Shown in pieces: positions 53,026-62,145 of a DNA stretch of 64,000 nt. How positions within the stretch are numbered: position 1 is the first letter of the stretch; each line of letters opens with the position of its first letter. The translations under genes were made by a program, and so were the position numbers. Under the pieces are notes generated by a model, which did no database searches, was not told the origin of the DNA, and saw only the letters and a list, made by a program, of their open reading frames with translations. This DNA comes from D2472 sp964275585 (lineage in GTDB: Bacteria; Pseudomonadota; Gammaproteobacteria; Magnimaribacterales; D2472), in NCBI GenBank assembly GCA_964275585.1, contig CAXYCJ010000012.1, positions 1 through 64,000 of the forward strand, in the 5' to 3' direction.

Positions 53026-53066
53026 GCAAATTGTAACTCTAATCTAAGAAGAATAAAAAAATATAC

Positions 53067-53999
53067 TTAAAATTTGTATTCAAATCCAAGGGAAAAAATA
53101 TTTTTGTCTTTGCTCTTAACCTCAGAGCTCATCAAAGAATAATAAGTAAAAAGTTTAAGGTTATTTTTTATCTGATAATCATAGCCAATAGTTACATGCT
53201 TGCCAGATTTAACTTTCATGCTGGAAGAAGCATATTGAATTTTAAAGGTTCCCTTGGACTTAAACTTTTTAGCAAAGCTGACAACTTCACCGCTCTCATC
53301 ATCTCCTGTGGAGAGTATAGTTGTTTTCTGAAGAATTAAACCTAACTTAGAATTCTCAAAGGGATAAAGGAATGAAAGTCTACTGCTGTCATATCCTTTC
53401 ATAGCATCATCCAATGCAAAAGCCACTTGAAAATTATCCCCACTATAATTCACTGAATATGATTTATAGCTTTTGCCAGATAGAAATGGGTTTTTTATAC
53501 TGTTGATGGTTACAAAAACTCCTTGCATCTTAGGAGTTGTATAACCGATGAAGTCTTCTAGTCGATTTTCGCCATGCAGAATATGTTTTATATCAGGGGC
53601 AAGATCATTAAAAAGATCTATATTGAGTTGAGATTTTTTTAATGCTGAATCATGTGTGCCAAAAAATAAGGTTCCCAAGTTATTTTCGAGGGCTATGAAA
53701 GTGTTTCGTGGCTTAAAAGTACCATCTTGTCCTCTTGCTTTTCCATCGACCGGATCAAAGCCATACTCTATCTGAAAAATAAATTTTGTTTTAGAGGTTT
53801 GATCTAATAACAACTGGCCATTAAGACCAAATTTAGATTCATTGCTAGCAATATCTGTTTTGGTACCATTGTTTACTGTTGAGATGGACCTAGAATCAAT
53901 TGCAACTCTAGTATAAAAATTTAAAGAAGCATCAACATGGATACAAATAAAAAACCCTATGCATAAAATTTGATTCTTAGAAATAATCAATAATTTCAT
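53067..53999 (-). CDS. General-type outer-membrane porin
   Basis: 310 residues with a signal peptide (1-24). NFYTRVAIDSRS and SKFGLNGQLLL at the start, PRNTFIALENNLGTLFFG in the middle and the C-terminal strand ending GFEYKF are the Gram-negative 16-strand porin pattern. Located between Pit and phytase genes, so it probably admits phosphate or phytate fragments. 18 bp after the pit gene. Confidence 0.83.
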   Translation of the reverse strand: MKLLIISKNQILCIGFFICIHVDASLNFYTRVAIDSRSISTVNNGTKTDIASNESKFGLNGQLLLDQTSKTKFIFQIEYGFDPVDGKARGQDGTFKPRNTFIALENNLGTLFFGTHDSALKKSQLNIDLFNDLAPDIKHILHGENRLEDFIGYTTPKMQGVFVTINSIKNPFLSGKSYKSYSVNYSGDNFQVAFALDDAMKGYDSSRLSFLYPFENSKLGLILQKTTILSTGDDESGEVVSFAKKFKSKGTFKIQYASSSMKVKSGKHVTIGYDYQIKNNLKLFTYYSLMSSEVKSKDKNIFSLGFEYKF

Positions 54000-54017
54000 A
54001 ACATTGGAGTTAATAAT

Positions 54018-55268
54018 TTAAATATTAAAAATAATTCTAAGTAACACGTAAAATAGAATAGTAAATGCTGCGCCAGCTGGGATTGTAACTAACCAAGAAG
54101 CAATAATTCTTTTAATAGATGCAAAATCTAAATGCTCTGCACCTTTTGCTAATCCAACACCTATAACCCCTCCAACTAGTGTATGTGTGGTTGAGATTGG
54201 AAATCCAAGATATGAGGCTGCTACTACTGTAGAGGCTGTGGCCATTTCCGCAGAGAAGCCAAGGCTTGGAGTGAGGGTGGTTATTTTTTTTCCAACTGTT
54301 GAGATAACTCTGGAGCCTAGCGTAGCTAATCCAAAAACAATACCAATGCCCCCAATAAATAATACCCATGGGCTTATTGCAGCTTTGGAACCAATTGAGC
54401 CAGTATCAACAACACTTACAATAGCAGCCAATGGCCCAATAGCATTTGCTACATCATTTGAACCATGGGCAAAGGCCATGGCACTAGCAGAGACAATCAT
54501 AAGCAATCCAAATGCAAATTCAATGCCACCATCTCTCATAATTTTCTCTTGATTTGTGCGTAAGAAAAATGCCGTACCAAGAGCGACGATGCTGCTAAAA
54601 ATGAAAATAAAGAAATAAATTTCATTATCAGACCACTCTATTCCAACATGTTTAAGCCCTTTTCTGGCTGTAACAAGAGAAATAACAACAGCCACAAGAA
54701 AGCTGTAAAAAGGGATATATGTGATTGCAGCTTTTTCAGGTTCAGATCGATCTAATATTAATCTCTTTGCTGATATGTAAAGTCCAAATGCTAGAGCTCC
54801 AGAGAACAATGGAGACGTTACCCAGCTCATGGCGATGTTACCTACCTTACCCCAAGATACCGCATCAGCACCTTTCGTGATTAGCACAAAACCAATAATA
54901 GCACCTACGATTGAATGAGTTGTTGAAACAGGCCAGCCTCTAAGGCTGGCGATATATAACCAAGTCCCACCAGCTAGTAATGCAGACATCATCCCAATAA
55001 CGAATATATTGATATCGTCTGCATACATATTTGGATCAACAATCCCCTTGCGGATTGTTGAGGTCACTTCACCACCTGCAAGGAATGCTCCCAAGAATTC
55101 AAAGATGGCTGCAATAATAATTGCTTGTTTTAAGGTTATGGCCTTACTACCAACTGATGTTCCCATAGAATTTGCCACATCGTTTGCACCAATACCAAAA
55201 GCCATAAAGAAACCAATGACACCAGCTAAGATTAGAATGTAGTAAGGGTCTAGAAAGAGACTTTCCAT
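54018..55268 (-). CDS. pitA: Inorganic phosphate transporter, PiT family
   Basis: 416 residues, about ten spans. Both PHO4 repeats carry the signature: GANDVANSMGTSVGSKA near the N-terminus and GSNDVANAIGPLAAI in the second half; both SxTH loops (SLRGWPVSTTHSIVGAI and GFPISTTHTLVGG) are present. Takes up phosphate with a cation. First gene of the transcript with porin and phytase, so the three read as an organic-phosphate acquisition operon. Confidence 0.93.
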   Translation of the reverse strand: MESLFLDPYYILILAGVIGFFMAFGIGANDVANSMGTSVGSKAITLKQAIIIAAIFEFLGAFLAGGEVTSTIRKGIVDPNMYADDINIFVIGMMSALLAGGTWLYIASLRGWPVSTTHSIVGAIIGFVLITKGADAVSWGKVGNIAMSWVTSPLFSGALAFGLYISAKRLILDRSEPEKAAITYIPFYSFLVAVVISLVTARKGLKHVGIEWSDNEIYFFIFIFSSIVALGTAFFLRTNQEKIMRDGGIEFAFGLLMIVSASAMAFAHGSNDVANAIGPLAAIVSVVDTGSIGSKAAISPWVLFIGGIGIVFGLATLGSRVISTVGKKITTLTPSLGFSAEMATASTVVAASYLGFPISTTHTLVGGVIGVGLAKGAEHLDFASIKRIIASWLVTIPAGAAFTILFYVLLRIIFNI

Positions 55269-55481
55269 GTTATTTAATAAAGTTGATTAGTTATGGCTTA
55301 AATTAAACTAAAGATACATGGAGATACCATTGCATTTACGCAACTAGATTCAAACCTTTATGCAACATTCTCATGAAGCAGAGGTTATTAAAACTGGAAT
55401 AAGGCTTGGGGGAAAAAGAGATCTATAAAAATTTATTTTTTCTAGAGGTGAGAAATAATGACTTTTTGATATAGCCCTGGT
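55269..55481 (-). other. Leader of the pit operon, no gene
   Basis: 213 bp with no credible gene. TTGCATTTACGCAA (55330-55343) is a near-palindrome that could bind a regulator. A 22-codon plus-strand frame is not convincing. No clear terminator separates the small membrane gene from pitA, so read-through from the Pho-box promoter is possible. Confidence 0.4.
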
Positions 55482-55607
55482 TTATGAAAAATACACTACT
55501 GCACTTAAAACAATCCACATAGAAAAAAAGCCAAAGATATGCATGTCATTCGATTGAGAGGTTTTAGGTATTAAACCTTGGTTTTTCAATATCTTTTTTG
55601 TATTCAT
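55482..55607 (-). CDS. 41-residue single-pass membrane protein behind Pho-box-like repeats
   Basis: Starts MNTKKILKNQGLIPKTSQ, then HIFGFFSMWIVLSAVVYFS as a C-terminal membrane span. GAG lies about 8 nt before the ATG. A longer frame to 55664 would run through the Pho-box-like repeats, so the ATG at 55607 is chosen. No family recognised; location between those repeats and the pit operon suggests a role in phosphate response. Confidence 0.5.
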   Translation of the reverse strand: MNTKKILKNQGLIPKTSQSNDMHIFGFFSMWIVLSAVVYFS

Positions 55608-55625
55608 AATAAGCTCGTTTCTGAT

Positions 55626-55654
55626 GTGACACTTTAATGTCACGCAAATGACAC
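55626..55654 (-). promoter_or_regulatory. Three-unit Pho-box-like direct repeat
   Basis: On the minus strand: GTGTCAT-TTGC-GTGACAT-TAAA-GTGTCAC, i.e. three 7-bp units at exact 11-bp spacing. A Pho box is CTGTCAT direct repeats at 11-bp spacing, bound by PhoB. The first base differs (G for C) in every unit. The two units at 55626-55643 also form an inverted repeat (GTGACA-N6-TGTCAC), so another regulator is possible. It lies 19 bp before the small gene's ATG, near a -35 position. Confidence 0.6.
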
Positions 55655-55723
55655 AATACACCAAAGTGACTAAATATACTAGAAAGAATTGTTTTTTTTA
55701 GAACAAATGTCGATAATAACTAA

Positions 55724-56320
55724 ATGATACAAAAACCTAAGCAAAAAAGAAGTGAGAATAGAATTAATAAAATCTTAGACACTGCTGAGATCATTTTAAA
55801 CGAAGAGCCTCTTACTGCCTTAACAATCGCGAAGATATCAACTGCTGCAGAGCTAAAGCGAACATCAACATATAAATTTTTTGAGACTTCTGAAGATATT
55901 AAGAATGCTCTCATTCAAAGGTATATCCAAAATTGCAATCAAGCCCTGATTCAAAACCTAGAAACTAATGCAAACTCTGATTATTCTAGCTGCCTTAAAA
56001 ATTGCGTGATAGTTATTATTGACTTCTTTCAAGATAATCCAGGTGCTAAAAAGCTGATCTTAGAAAATACTGTTACCCCTCCTATCCCAAGCAAATATTT
56101 ATATGTAATTGCAGATACTATGCTAAAGCACATTGAAAAATCTTTAGGTCTTCCAAGTATGTTCAATAAATCAGGAGTGTTCTTGGTGATTGCACAGATT
56201 ATTTTTGCTATCTTATCTCTCAATACTAAAGAAAATGATGAGCTAACTGATGTTGGTTTAAATGAAGCTGTTCGTGCAACGAATGCATACCTCATTAGCT
56301 GTATTGCAACTCCTGCCTAG
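55724..56320 (+). CDS. TetR-family transcriptional regulator
   Basis: 198 residues. N-terminal helix-turn-helix: KILDTAEIILNEEPLTALTIAKISTAAELKRTSTYKFF, split by the recognition helix region TSTYKFF. The C-terminal half is the variable ligand and dimer domain. Its target and ligand are unknown; adjacent divergent or convergent genes are candidates. Ends with a 4-bp overlap on the SnoaL-like gene. Confidence 0.85.
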   Translation: MIQKPKQKRSENRINKILDTAEIILNEEPLTALTIAKISTAAELKRTSTYKFFETSEDIKNALIQRYIQNCNQALIQNLETNANSDYSSCLKNCVIVIIDFFQDNPGAKKLILENTVTPPIPSKYLYVIADTMLKHIEKSLGLPSMFNKSGVFLVIAQIIFAILSLNTKENDELTDVGLNEAVRATNAYLISCIATPA

Positions 56321-56799
56321 CCCTTACCTGCAAAAATAACCTTAAGAAGGTTCTTTTCTATTTCAAGATTAAGCGATGAGCTTGCTTTAAAAGTAGTTTC
56401 TTTAATCAACCAACAATTATCTACCTTTTGATAAAGATCATGGTACTGGCCTTGAAGGGTGCTGATGGTTGAGTTGCTCGTATTGATGAGATTGTAAGTT
56501 AAGGACCAATGACCAGATGCACTGAATTGATCAATAATATTAATTATAGGATTATGAGCATGGTGAGATTCAAGCATATAATCATGGCAAGCAATTTCTT
56601 GAAAAACTTCTGCAAGGTCTCTGCTGTCTGTAAAAGAGCCCACTGGACCATAATCTATCATGCAGCCTGAGGTTACAAAAGTTGAGATAATTTTTGCTAC
56701 ATCCTTAGCATCGCAGGCATTAAGGTAGGTGTATTTTAAGGTTTGAATTGCTAAAGTATCTTCAAGCAATTGAATTCTATCTTCTAAGTTATCTGACAT
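56317..56799 (-). CDS. SnoaL/NTF2-like domain protein
   Basis: 160 residues. Helix EDRIQLLEDTLAIQTLKYTYLNACD, then DYGPVGSF, HHAHNPIINII and GHWSLTYNLIN fit the SnoaL-like cone fold. Role unknown. Convergent with the TetR gene, which may control it. Confidence 0.65.
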   Translation of the reverse strand: MSDNLEDRIQLLEDTLAIQTLKYTYLNACDAKDVAKIISTFVTSGCMIDYGPVGSFTDSRDLAEVFQEIACHDYMLESHHAHNPIINIIDQFSASGHWSLTYNLINTSNSTISTLQGQYHDLYQKVDNCWLIKETTFKASSSLNLEIEKNLLKVIFAGKG

Positions 56800-56903
56800 A
56801 TAAATATTATATTTTAAAAAAAAATCTAAAAGAAATTATTATTAATTACCTACTATAATACTAGGGTAACTCCTTAACTGTCGAACAGCAGATTTAAAAT
56901 AAA

Positions 56904-57740
56904 ATGATTATTTCCTTTGATCAAAAAGAATATCAAAAACTTAATGATAAATCTTATCAACTTGAAAAGCGCAGATTACAAATTGAACTATTAAAACTTC
57001 AAGAAGATGTGATTAAAAACCAAAGGAAAATCTGCATTGTATTTGAGGGCAGAGATACTGCCGGGAAAAGCTCAGCATTTAAGTTTTTTGCTCAATACTT
57101 AATTCCCAAAAATTTCAAGTACGTAAATCTTGGTATCCCTACAAAATGGGAGTCAACTCATTGGTTTCAGCGCTGGAAGAAAGTAATACCAAAAAAAGGA
57201 GAAATAGCCTTCTTAGATAGATCTTGGTACACCAGAGCATTAACCGAGCCTGTAATGGGTTATTGCAATGAAAAACAATACAGGGATTTTATGAATCGCG
57301 TTCTACCTTGGGAGCAAGACCTCATCAATGATGGCGTTGAAATTATTAAGTTTTACTTTTCATTATCTCAAGATCAGCAAAAAAGAAGAATGAAAGCACG
57401 CAAACAATCTGAACTTAAATACTGGAAGCTTTCGCCTAACGATGAACGCATCGTTACCAAATGGGATGCTTTTACTTTATATAAAGAGCAAATGTTTGCA
57501 AAAACATCAGAGAAATTTTCGCCTTGGATTGCCATCAATGCAAATAATAAAATGATTGCCAGATTAACTGCCCTGCGATTCTTGTTAAACCAAACAGATT
57601 ATGAAAATAAGAAATTGCTAAAGCCATTAACTTGGTCTAAAAAAATTAATAACTACAGGGTGTTGCTGGAAGAAGTTGAGTTTAATAATTTAGACTACGA
57701 TCAATATATGATTTTAAGCAAGTACATGGATGATGAGTAA
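56904..57740 (+). CDS. ppk2: Polyphosphate kinase 2 (PPK2 family)
   Basis: 278 residues. Walker A FEGRDTAGKSSAF (48-60), Walker B region FLDRSWYTRALTEPVMGYC and the lid RMKARKQSELKYWKLSP. Moves phosphate between polyphosphate and nucleotides (class I type, NDP from NTP direction unclear). TATAAT at 56854-56859 is a likely -10. Its TAA is directly followed by the ppx ATG, so the pair is translated together. Confidence 0.92.
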   Translation: MIISFDQKEYQKLNDKSYQLEKRRLQIELLKLQEDVIKNQRKICIVFEGRDTAGKSSAFKFFAQYLIPKNFKYVNLGIPTKWESTHWFQRWKKVIPKKGEIAFLDRSWYTRALTEPVMGYCNEKQYRDFMNRVLPWEQDLINDGVEIIKFYFSLSQDQQKRRMKARKQSELKYWKLSPNDERIVTKWDAFTLYKEQMFAKTSEKFSPWIAINANNKMIARLTALRFLLNQTDYENKKLLKPLTWSKKINNYRVLLEEVEFNNLDYDQYMILSKYMDDE

Positions 57741-58607
57741 ATGAAAATAGCATCTATTGACATAGGCACTAATGCAATTAAATCAAAGATTTTCAAAACC
57801 ACTCCTACCTCCATAGAATTTATTCAGGGCATTAGATCTCCAATTAGACTGGGGAGTGAAGTTTTTCATCATGGCAAGCTCAGCCAACAAAAGTTAGACC
57901 AAGTGATAGAGACTATTAAAGAATATGAGGGTATTTTTAAAGAAAACTCTATTTCGCACTATGAAATAGTAGCCACTTCAGCATTTAGAGATACCTCGAA
58001 TTCTGAGGATGCTAGAAGATATGTAGAAACTGCAATTAATCATCCTTTAAAAATTATCTCTGGTCTTGAAGAAGCTAAGCTTATGCGATTTCACCCTAAG
58101 AGCAATACAGGCAATAGGAAATTATTTGTAGATCTAGGAGGGGGAAGCACAGAATTCTTTATCAGAAACGATCATGGGATAGAAATAAGATCATTTCAAT
58201 TGGGGGCTGTAAGAAATATGTTAAAAAAGGATGAGCCTGAAGAATGGAAAAGAATGGAGGAATGGTTACATTCAATCAAACCAAAAAAAAAATTAATTGG
58301 CATAGGTGGGAATATTAGATCCCTCATTGAAGCAAGCACGAAAAAAGAATTAAAAATTAAGGAGTTTGAGAAAAAGATCGAGGAATTAAAAAAATTAAGA
58401 ACTGAGGAAAAAATTTCTAAATTTAACTTTTCACCTGATCGCGCTGATGTAATAGACCATGCGCTTAAAATATTTCAGTTTATTGCAAAACATCTAAGGG
58501 TAGAAATTATTACTTCAACAAAATGGGGAATATCAGATTCAATTGCCGTTAAGCTATTCCATGAACTTTACTCAAACAAGATTAATATATTCAACAATAA
58601 GATCTAA
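57741..58607 (+). CDS. ppx: Exopolyphosphatase/GppA-family phosphatase
   Basis: 288 residues, the short form of the Ppx/GppA fold (about 300, without the C-terminal HD domain of E. coli Ppx). Phosphate-binding loops IDIGTNAIKSKIF and VDLGGGSTEFF, with ATSAFRDTSNS between. Hydrolyses terminal phosphates of polyphosphate or of pppGpp. Coupled to PPK2; convergent with gspM with 4-bp overlap. Confidence 0.88.
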   Translation: MKIASIDIGTNAIKSKIFKTTPTSIEFIQGIRSPIRLGSEVFHHGKLSQQKLDQVIETIKEYEGIFKENSISHYEIVATSAFRDTSNSEDARRYVETAINHPLKIISGLEEAKLMRFHPKSNTGNRKLFVDLGGGSTEFFIRNDHGIEIRSFQLGAVRNMLKKDEPEEWKRMEEWLHSIKPKKKLIGIGGNIRSLIEASTKKELKIKEFEKKIEELKKLRTEEKISKFNFSPDRADVIDHALKIFQFIAKHLRVEIITSTKWGISDSIAVKLFHELYSNKINIFNNKI

Positions 58608-59077
58608 TTATTAGTTAAAAAGATCTTAAAATTGTAGTTCCCTAGACCTGGTTCAATCAAAACAGAGGCAATTGATATCGATGGGTTAGAAATAACGCTT
58701 TGTAAAAAGCGTGTCACATTTTCAATTGATGAGTCAGAGAAAAGAAGGATATTTTGACCATCTTCCTCAACCAGTCTGAAGGTTAATAAATTGTAGATCT
58801 TAGCTTCAGATAAAAGAAATTCATTAGAAGTTGTAAACTCATTTAATGTGTTTTGGGATTTAGAGTAAATAAGAAAGTTGTTTGCTTTATTATAAACATA
58901 TTCAAAATCCTTTTTAACGGCTTCGAGATTATCATTGCTTTGGTTGACTGTAACCGCTGACTGAAAAACATACGAGATCGAAAATGAAATGATAATTAAT
59001 ATGCCTACTATTTTAAGTAACAGTCTTTCTCTTGTTTGAAGCGAGGTCCAGAAGTTGAGTAATTTCTCAAGATTCAT
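58604..59077 (-). CDS. gspM: Type II secretion protein GspM
   Basis: 157 residues: short cytoplasmic head (SLQTRERLLL), one span (about 20-40) and a periplasmic ferredoxin-like domain. Partners GspL in the inner-membrane platform. Last gene of the gsp run; gspN is absent, as the convergent ppx follows at once. Overlaps gspL by 11 bp. Confidence 0.82.
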   Translation of the reverse strand: MNLEKLLNFWTSLQTRERLLLKIVGILIIISFSISYVFQSAVTVNQSNDNLEAVKKDFEYVYNKANNFLIYSKSQNTLNEFTTSNEFLLSEAKIYNLLTFRLVEEDGQNILLFSDSSIENVTRFLQSVISNPSISIASVLIEPGLGNYNFKIFLTNN

Positions 59078-60233
59078 AGCTCACCAATAATTTTCCGAAC
59101 ATAGCTTTATCTTTTTCAACCAATCCTGATACTTCAAAAGTTAAAGGTTCTGACTGAAATAGCTGCTGCAATAATTCAAGCTTGTAAGTTGGGAGGCCTT
59201 CTAAAGAGATTGCAATTAAACCTGCCTGCAAATCAATTCTTATTTTTTTTACAGAATTATCATTTAATTGCTCCAAGTATTGAAGCATTCCTAGGTCCTG
59301 ATTTGAAAAGGAATTTTGTCTTGGAATATCTCTTGTTAAATCATCAATTTGTGCTCGCGCATTAACCAACCTGTTAAAATTTGGATTAAGTTGCTGAAAA
59401 ATTTGAATGGTTTTTTCTTGATAGTCTTTGGCAGAAGAGTTAATTATTGAAGAAATAAGGAAAGGCATAACTAGCAGAAGTAATAAAGAAACGGAAATAG
59501 CCCAAGATTCTAGGGAGCTAATTTTAAACTTAAATTTTAGATATTTTAGTGAAAGGCTTCTTTTAAAATAATTAGAGTTTTTAAAGCGATTTGTTTCTAA
59601 AAAATTAAGATGCAATGCTTTGAACTTGGTAACTTGAGAACCTGGCTGATCAAATTCTTTCAAAGTAATCGACTCGTCCTCTCTTAGAATCTTAAATGAT
59701 TGAAGATCAAAATTATCTGCCTGTAATATCTCTAAATAAGAAGAAAGAAACTTATGGGAACCGCTGAAACCAGTTAAGTCAGAGAATGAGCAAATAAATG
59801 AATCATGAGTAATATATAAAATATTAGTTTGATCATGCAATAAAAAATGTTCAGGAAAAATATAAATCTCTCCATCTAGCTCAGTTAATTGATCGGAAAT
59901 TCGATTGAAGAGATGGGAATCAATCCATGAGGCAAGATTTAATTCAGGATGATAAAAAAATTTTAAAGTGGAAATGTCACTTATCAGCTGGTCCTCAGAC
60001 TCGCTCAAAATATTTGCTCTTAATACGTCTTTTTTTAGACCGTGAGAGTTCTCAAATTTTTTATAACCAAGTGCTGACGAGGGCAGCATGACATAAATAT
60101 CACTACCAGGATTTATACTGTCATGTATGTCATTGAGCTGCAAAGTGTTGATGCTGCTCTCAGAACCCTCTTCATAAGCATGGACATTAATTGATTCTAA
60201 CTTTAAGTCATTGAATTGAATAAAATAAGTCAT
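59067..60233 (-). CDS. gspL: Type II secretion protein GspL
   Basis: 388 residues: cytoplasmic actin-like half (1-235), one membrane span near 240-262 (AISVSLLLLLVMPFLISSII) and a periplasmic domain ending near the C-terminus. GspL binds the GspE ATPase and GspM. Sequence is diverged, and position between gspK and gspM carries much of the weight. Confidence 0.82.
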   Translation of the reverse strand: MTYFIQFNDLKLESINVHAYEEGSESSINTLQLNDIHDSINPGSDIYVMLPSSALGYKKFENSHGLKKDVLRANILSESEDQLISDISTLKFFYHPELNLASWIDSHLFNRISDQLTELDGEIYIFPEHFLLHDQTNILYITHDSFICSFSDLTGFSGSHKFLSSYLEILQADNFDLQSFKILREDESITLKEFDQPGSQVTKFKALHLNFLETNRFKNSNYFKRSLSLKYLKFKFKISSLESWAISVSLLLLLVMPFLISSIINSSAKDYQEKTIQIFQQLNPNFNRLVNARAQIDDLTRDIPRQNSFSNQDLGMLQYLEQLNDNSVKKIRIDLQAGLIAISLEGLPTYKLELLQQLFQSEPLTFEVSGLVEKDKAMFGKLLVSYES

Positions 60234-60239
60234 AGTGTA

Positions 60240-61196
60240 TTAATAATTAAAACTTCTATTTAAAACCCTTGCAGAATTTGAGATATCTAATATAACAAGA
60301 CTTTCTAATTCATTGGAAAAACTTTCATTATAAATTTGACCTTTAAGAATGAAGTTTTTTGAATTTGTGCTGAGTACTTGTAACGGAAAGTCTTTTGATT
60401 GTGTGATTTTGTTAACAAAAAAGTCTGTCGAATCATAGCCCTCCTTCGGGATATCTATAATCTGACTTTCGATAAACTCTAAATTCTCCTCATCAAAGAA
60501 TGCAGCCATTAAAATTGTATGATTTGAACTTAGTGTGTTCACATTAATCAGTTGATTGGTTCTTCCGGGAAGGACACAAAGATTTTGAGAAAAGCCTTCA
60601 AAATTCAACGTATCTACTACTGGAAAATTTCTAAGCTCAGAGAGATCCAATAGTAACCTTTTAGGGGTAAATTGATTGATGGGGGACAGTGGTCCAGTGT
60701 AAAAGTAGTTTTCTGCACCAAAGTTCAATGGTTGATTGTCAATATCAACCCAATCAATTAGTTGATCTAAAAATGATTCTATATCTGACTCCTGAAGACG
60801 CTTCAGTCTTAAGATTCTTTCTAACCATTCGCGATTAGCTTGATGAACCTTCCTTCCATTTTTACTTTTTTTAAAAATACTATTTAAATTGAAGCAATTT
60901 GATCCATCACGAACCTTGATCTCAATCGTTGCCAGATCGTTGGTGTAAAAAAAACTATTATTTAGAATTGGGTTTCTGTGTGTTAATTTGTTTTGATATC
61001 CAATGATTTGCTTTTCAATAGATTTAATTGCTTGAGCTTCGGAACTTAAGAGCATCTCATAGCTATGATTTTTAAAATCCAGATAAGCTTCTCTTTGAAT
61101 TGAAACAAAAAATTTTTTACTTATTTGAATGCTGATAATTGACATCATCATTACAACTAACAATGTGGAGATTAAAATAACCCCTGGCTTATTCAT
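60240..61196 (-). CDS. gspK: Type II secretion minor pseudopilin GspK
   Basis: 318 residues. Prepilin peptide MNKPG|VILISTLLVVMMM, where the Gly is the cleavage site and no Glu at position 5 is seen, typical of GspK. A long alpha domain follows (LIDWVDIDNQPLNFGAENYFYTG, VNVNTLSSNH-like). Caps the pseudopilus tip with GspI and GspJ. The ATG at 61196 overlaps gspJ by 8 bp; a longer frame to 61223 is not needed. Confidence 0.87.
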   Translation of the reverse strand: MNKPGVILISTLLVVMMMSIISIQISKKFFVSIQREAYLDFKNHSYEMLLSSEAQAIKSIEKQIIGYQNKLTHRNPILNNSFFYTNDLATIEIKVRDGSNCFNLNSIFKKSKNGRKVHQANREWLERILRLKRLQESDIESFLDQLIDWVDIDNQPLNFGAENYFYTGPLSPINQFTPKRLLLDLSELRNFPVVDTLNFEGFSQNLCVLPGRTNQLINVNTLSSNHTILMAAFFDEENLEFIESQIIDIPKEGYDSTDFFVNKITQSKDFPLQVLSTNSKNFILKGQIYNESFSNELESLVILDISNSARVLNRSFNY

Positions 61197-61818
61197 ATGC
61201 ATTGGGAAGGTTTGGTTTAACAATCCAGGTAAATGATTGGTTCTGATTATTTCTAATACTTACTTTAATTAGAGTTGGAATTTTTCTTACAGTTAAATCC
61301 CCTTGAGGCCAAAAATAATACCAATTAGCATTATCAGCAAATTCTAAATTAAAGTCTTTAATATTATTTAATAATACGGTTTCTATATATTCATTGGGGT
61401 TAGATGGTGCTGCAGCATAATATTGCCGCCTAAGAAAAGAGTTGTTCTCCAAAAGATATTGAACCCTTACTAAAGATTTTGATGTCTTGTATTTTGAAGC
61501 TGCTTTGGTCACAAAAGAAAAGCTATTGGCATTAACTCCGCCAATTAAAGTTCCACGCTCTGGCTCTCCCCTAAAATCCTTCAATGGGGTATTTACAGCA
61601 TTAATAAAATCTTCTTGCAAAGTGTTGCTCAAAAGATTGAGCTGAAGTATTTCATGTGATTTTCTAAAAACAATCTCCTTTGATTGAATGGAAGATTGCA
61701 GAAAATTAAAAGTTATTACCGCTATAACACTCAAGATAACAATCGAGACAAGAACCTCTATTAAAGTAAACCCCCTGCTTGTTGAATTATTTCTTTTCAA
61801 TGAAAGCCCTCGATTCAT
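61189..61818 (-). CDS. gspJ: Type II secretion minor pseudopilin GspJ
   Basis: 209 residues. Prepilin site STSRG|FTLIEVLVSIVILSV with Glu5, then a globular domain with WYYFWPQGDLTVRKIPTLIKV typical of GspJ. Part of the tip complex. The N-terminus overlaps gspI by 32 bp, with no other ATG available. Confidence 0.9.
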   Translation of the reverse strand: MNRGLSLKRNNSTSRGFTLIEVLVSIVILSVIAVITFNFLQSSIQSKEIVFRKSHEILQLNLLSNTLQEDFINAVNTPLKDFRGEPERGTLIGGVNANSFSFVTKAASKYKTSKSLVRVQYLLENNSFLRRQYYAAAPSNPNEYIETVLLNNIKDFNLEFADNANWYYFWPQGDLTVRKIPTLIKVSIRNNQNQSFTWIVKPNLPNAYE

Positions 61819-62143
61819 ACAATATTATTTTATTATCTAAACCTACAGAGATAACAATTTCATTAAATTCTGGTGAGCTAGAAGTTAAAATTTGAGACCA
61901 AAAAAATGTTTTTCCTCCAAAATCTGTTTGGCCAAATTTTTTAGAGGCGTCCATCATAGGCTCTAAAGTTTGAACTAAAGCCATTCTATTATTTGCAACT
62001 TGTCTTGCGAATGTCCTATTTTCAAGATCGTAGACTGATAATGTCGTTGAGCTTATAAATTGAAAAATTGATGTGACAGCTATGCCCAAGATTAGCAGTG
62101 CGACACCAACTTCAAGGAGACTAAAGCCTTTTTGCGTAAACAT
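61787..62143 (-). CDS. gspI: Type II secretion minor pseudopilin GspI
   Basis: 118 residues. Prepilin site QKG|FSLLEVGVALLILGIAV with Glu5 and ANNRMALVQTL, a GspI landmark. Forms the tip with GspJ and GspK. 2 bp after gspH. Confidence 0.9.
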   Translation of the reverse strand: MFTQKGFSLLEVGVALLILGIAVTSIFQFISSTTLSVYDLENRTFARQVANNRMALVQTLEPMMDASKKFGQTDFGGKTFFWSQILTSSSPEFNEIVISVGLDNKIILYESRAFIEKK

Positions 62144-62145
62144 TA

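Noticed and set aside
55626..55643. CRP/FNR site in the GTGACA-N6-TGTCAC palindrome
   Set aside because: The spacing between TGTGA and TCAC is 10 and not 6, so it does not match a CRP site.
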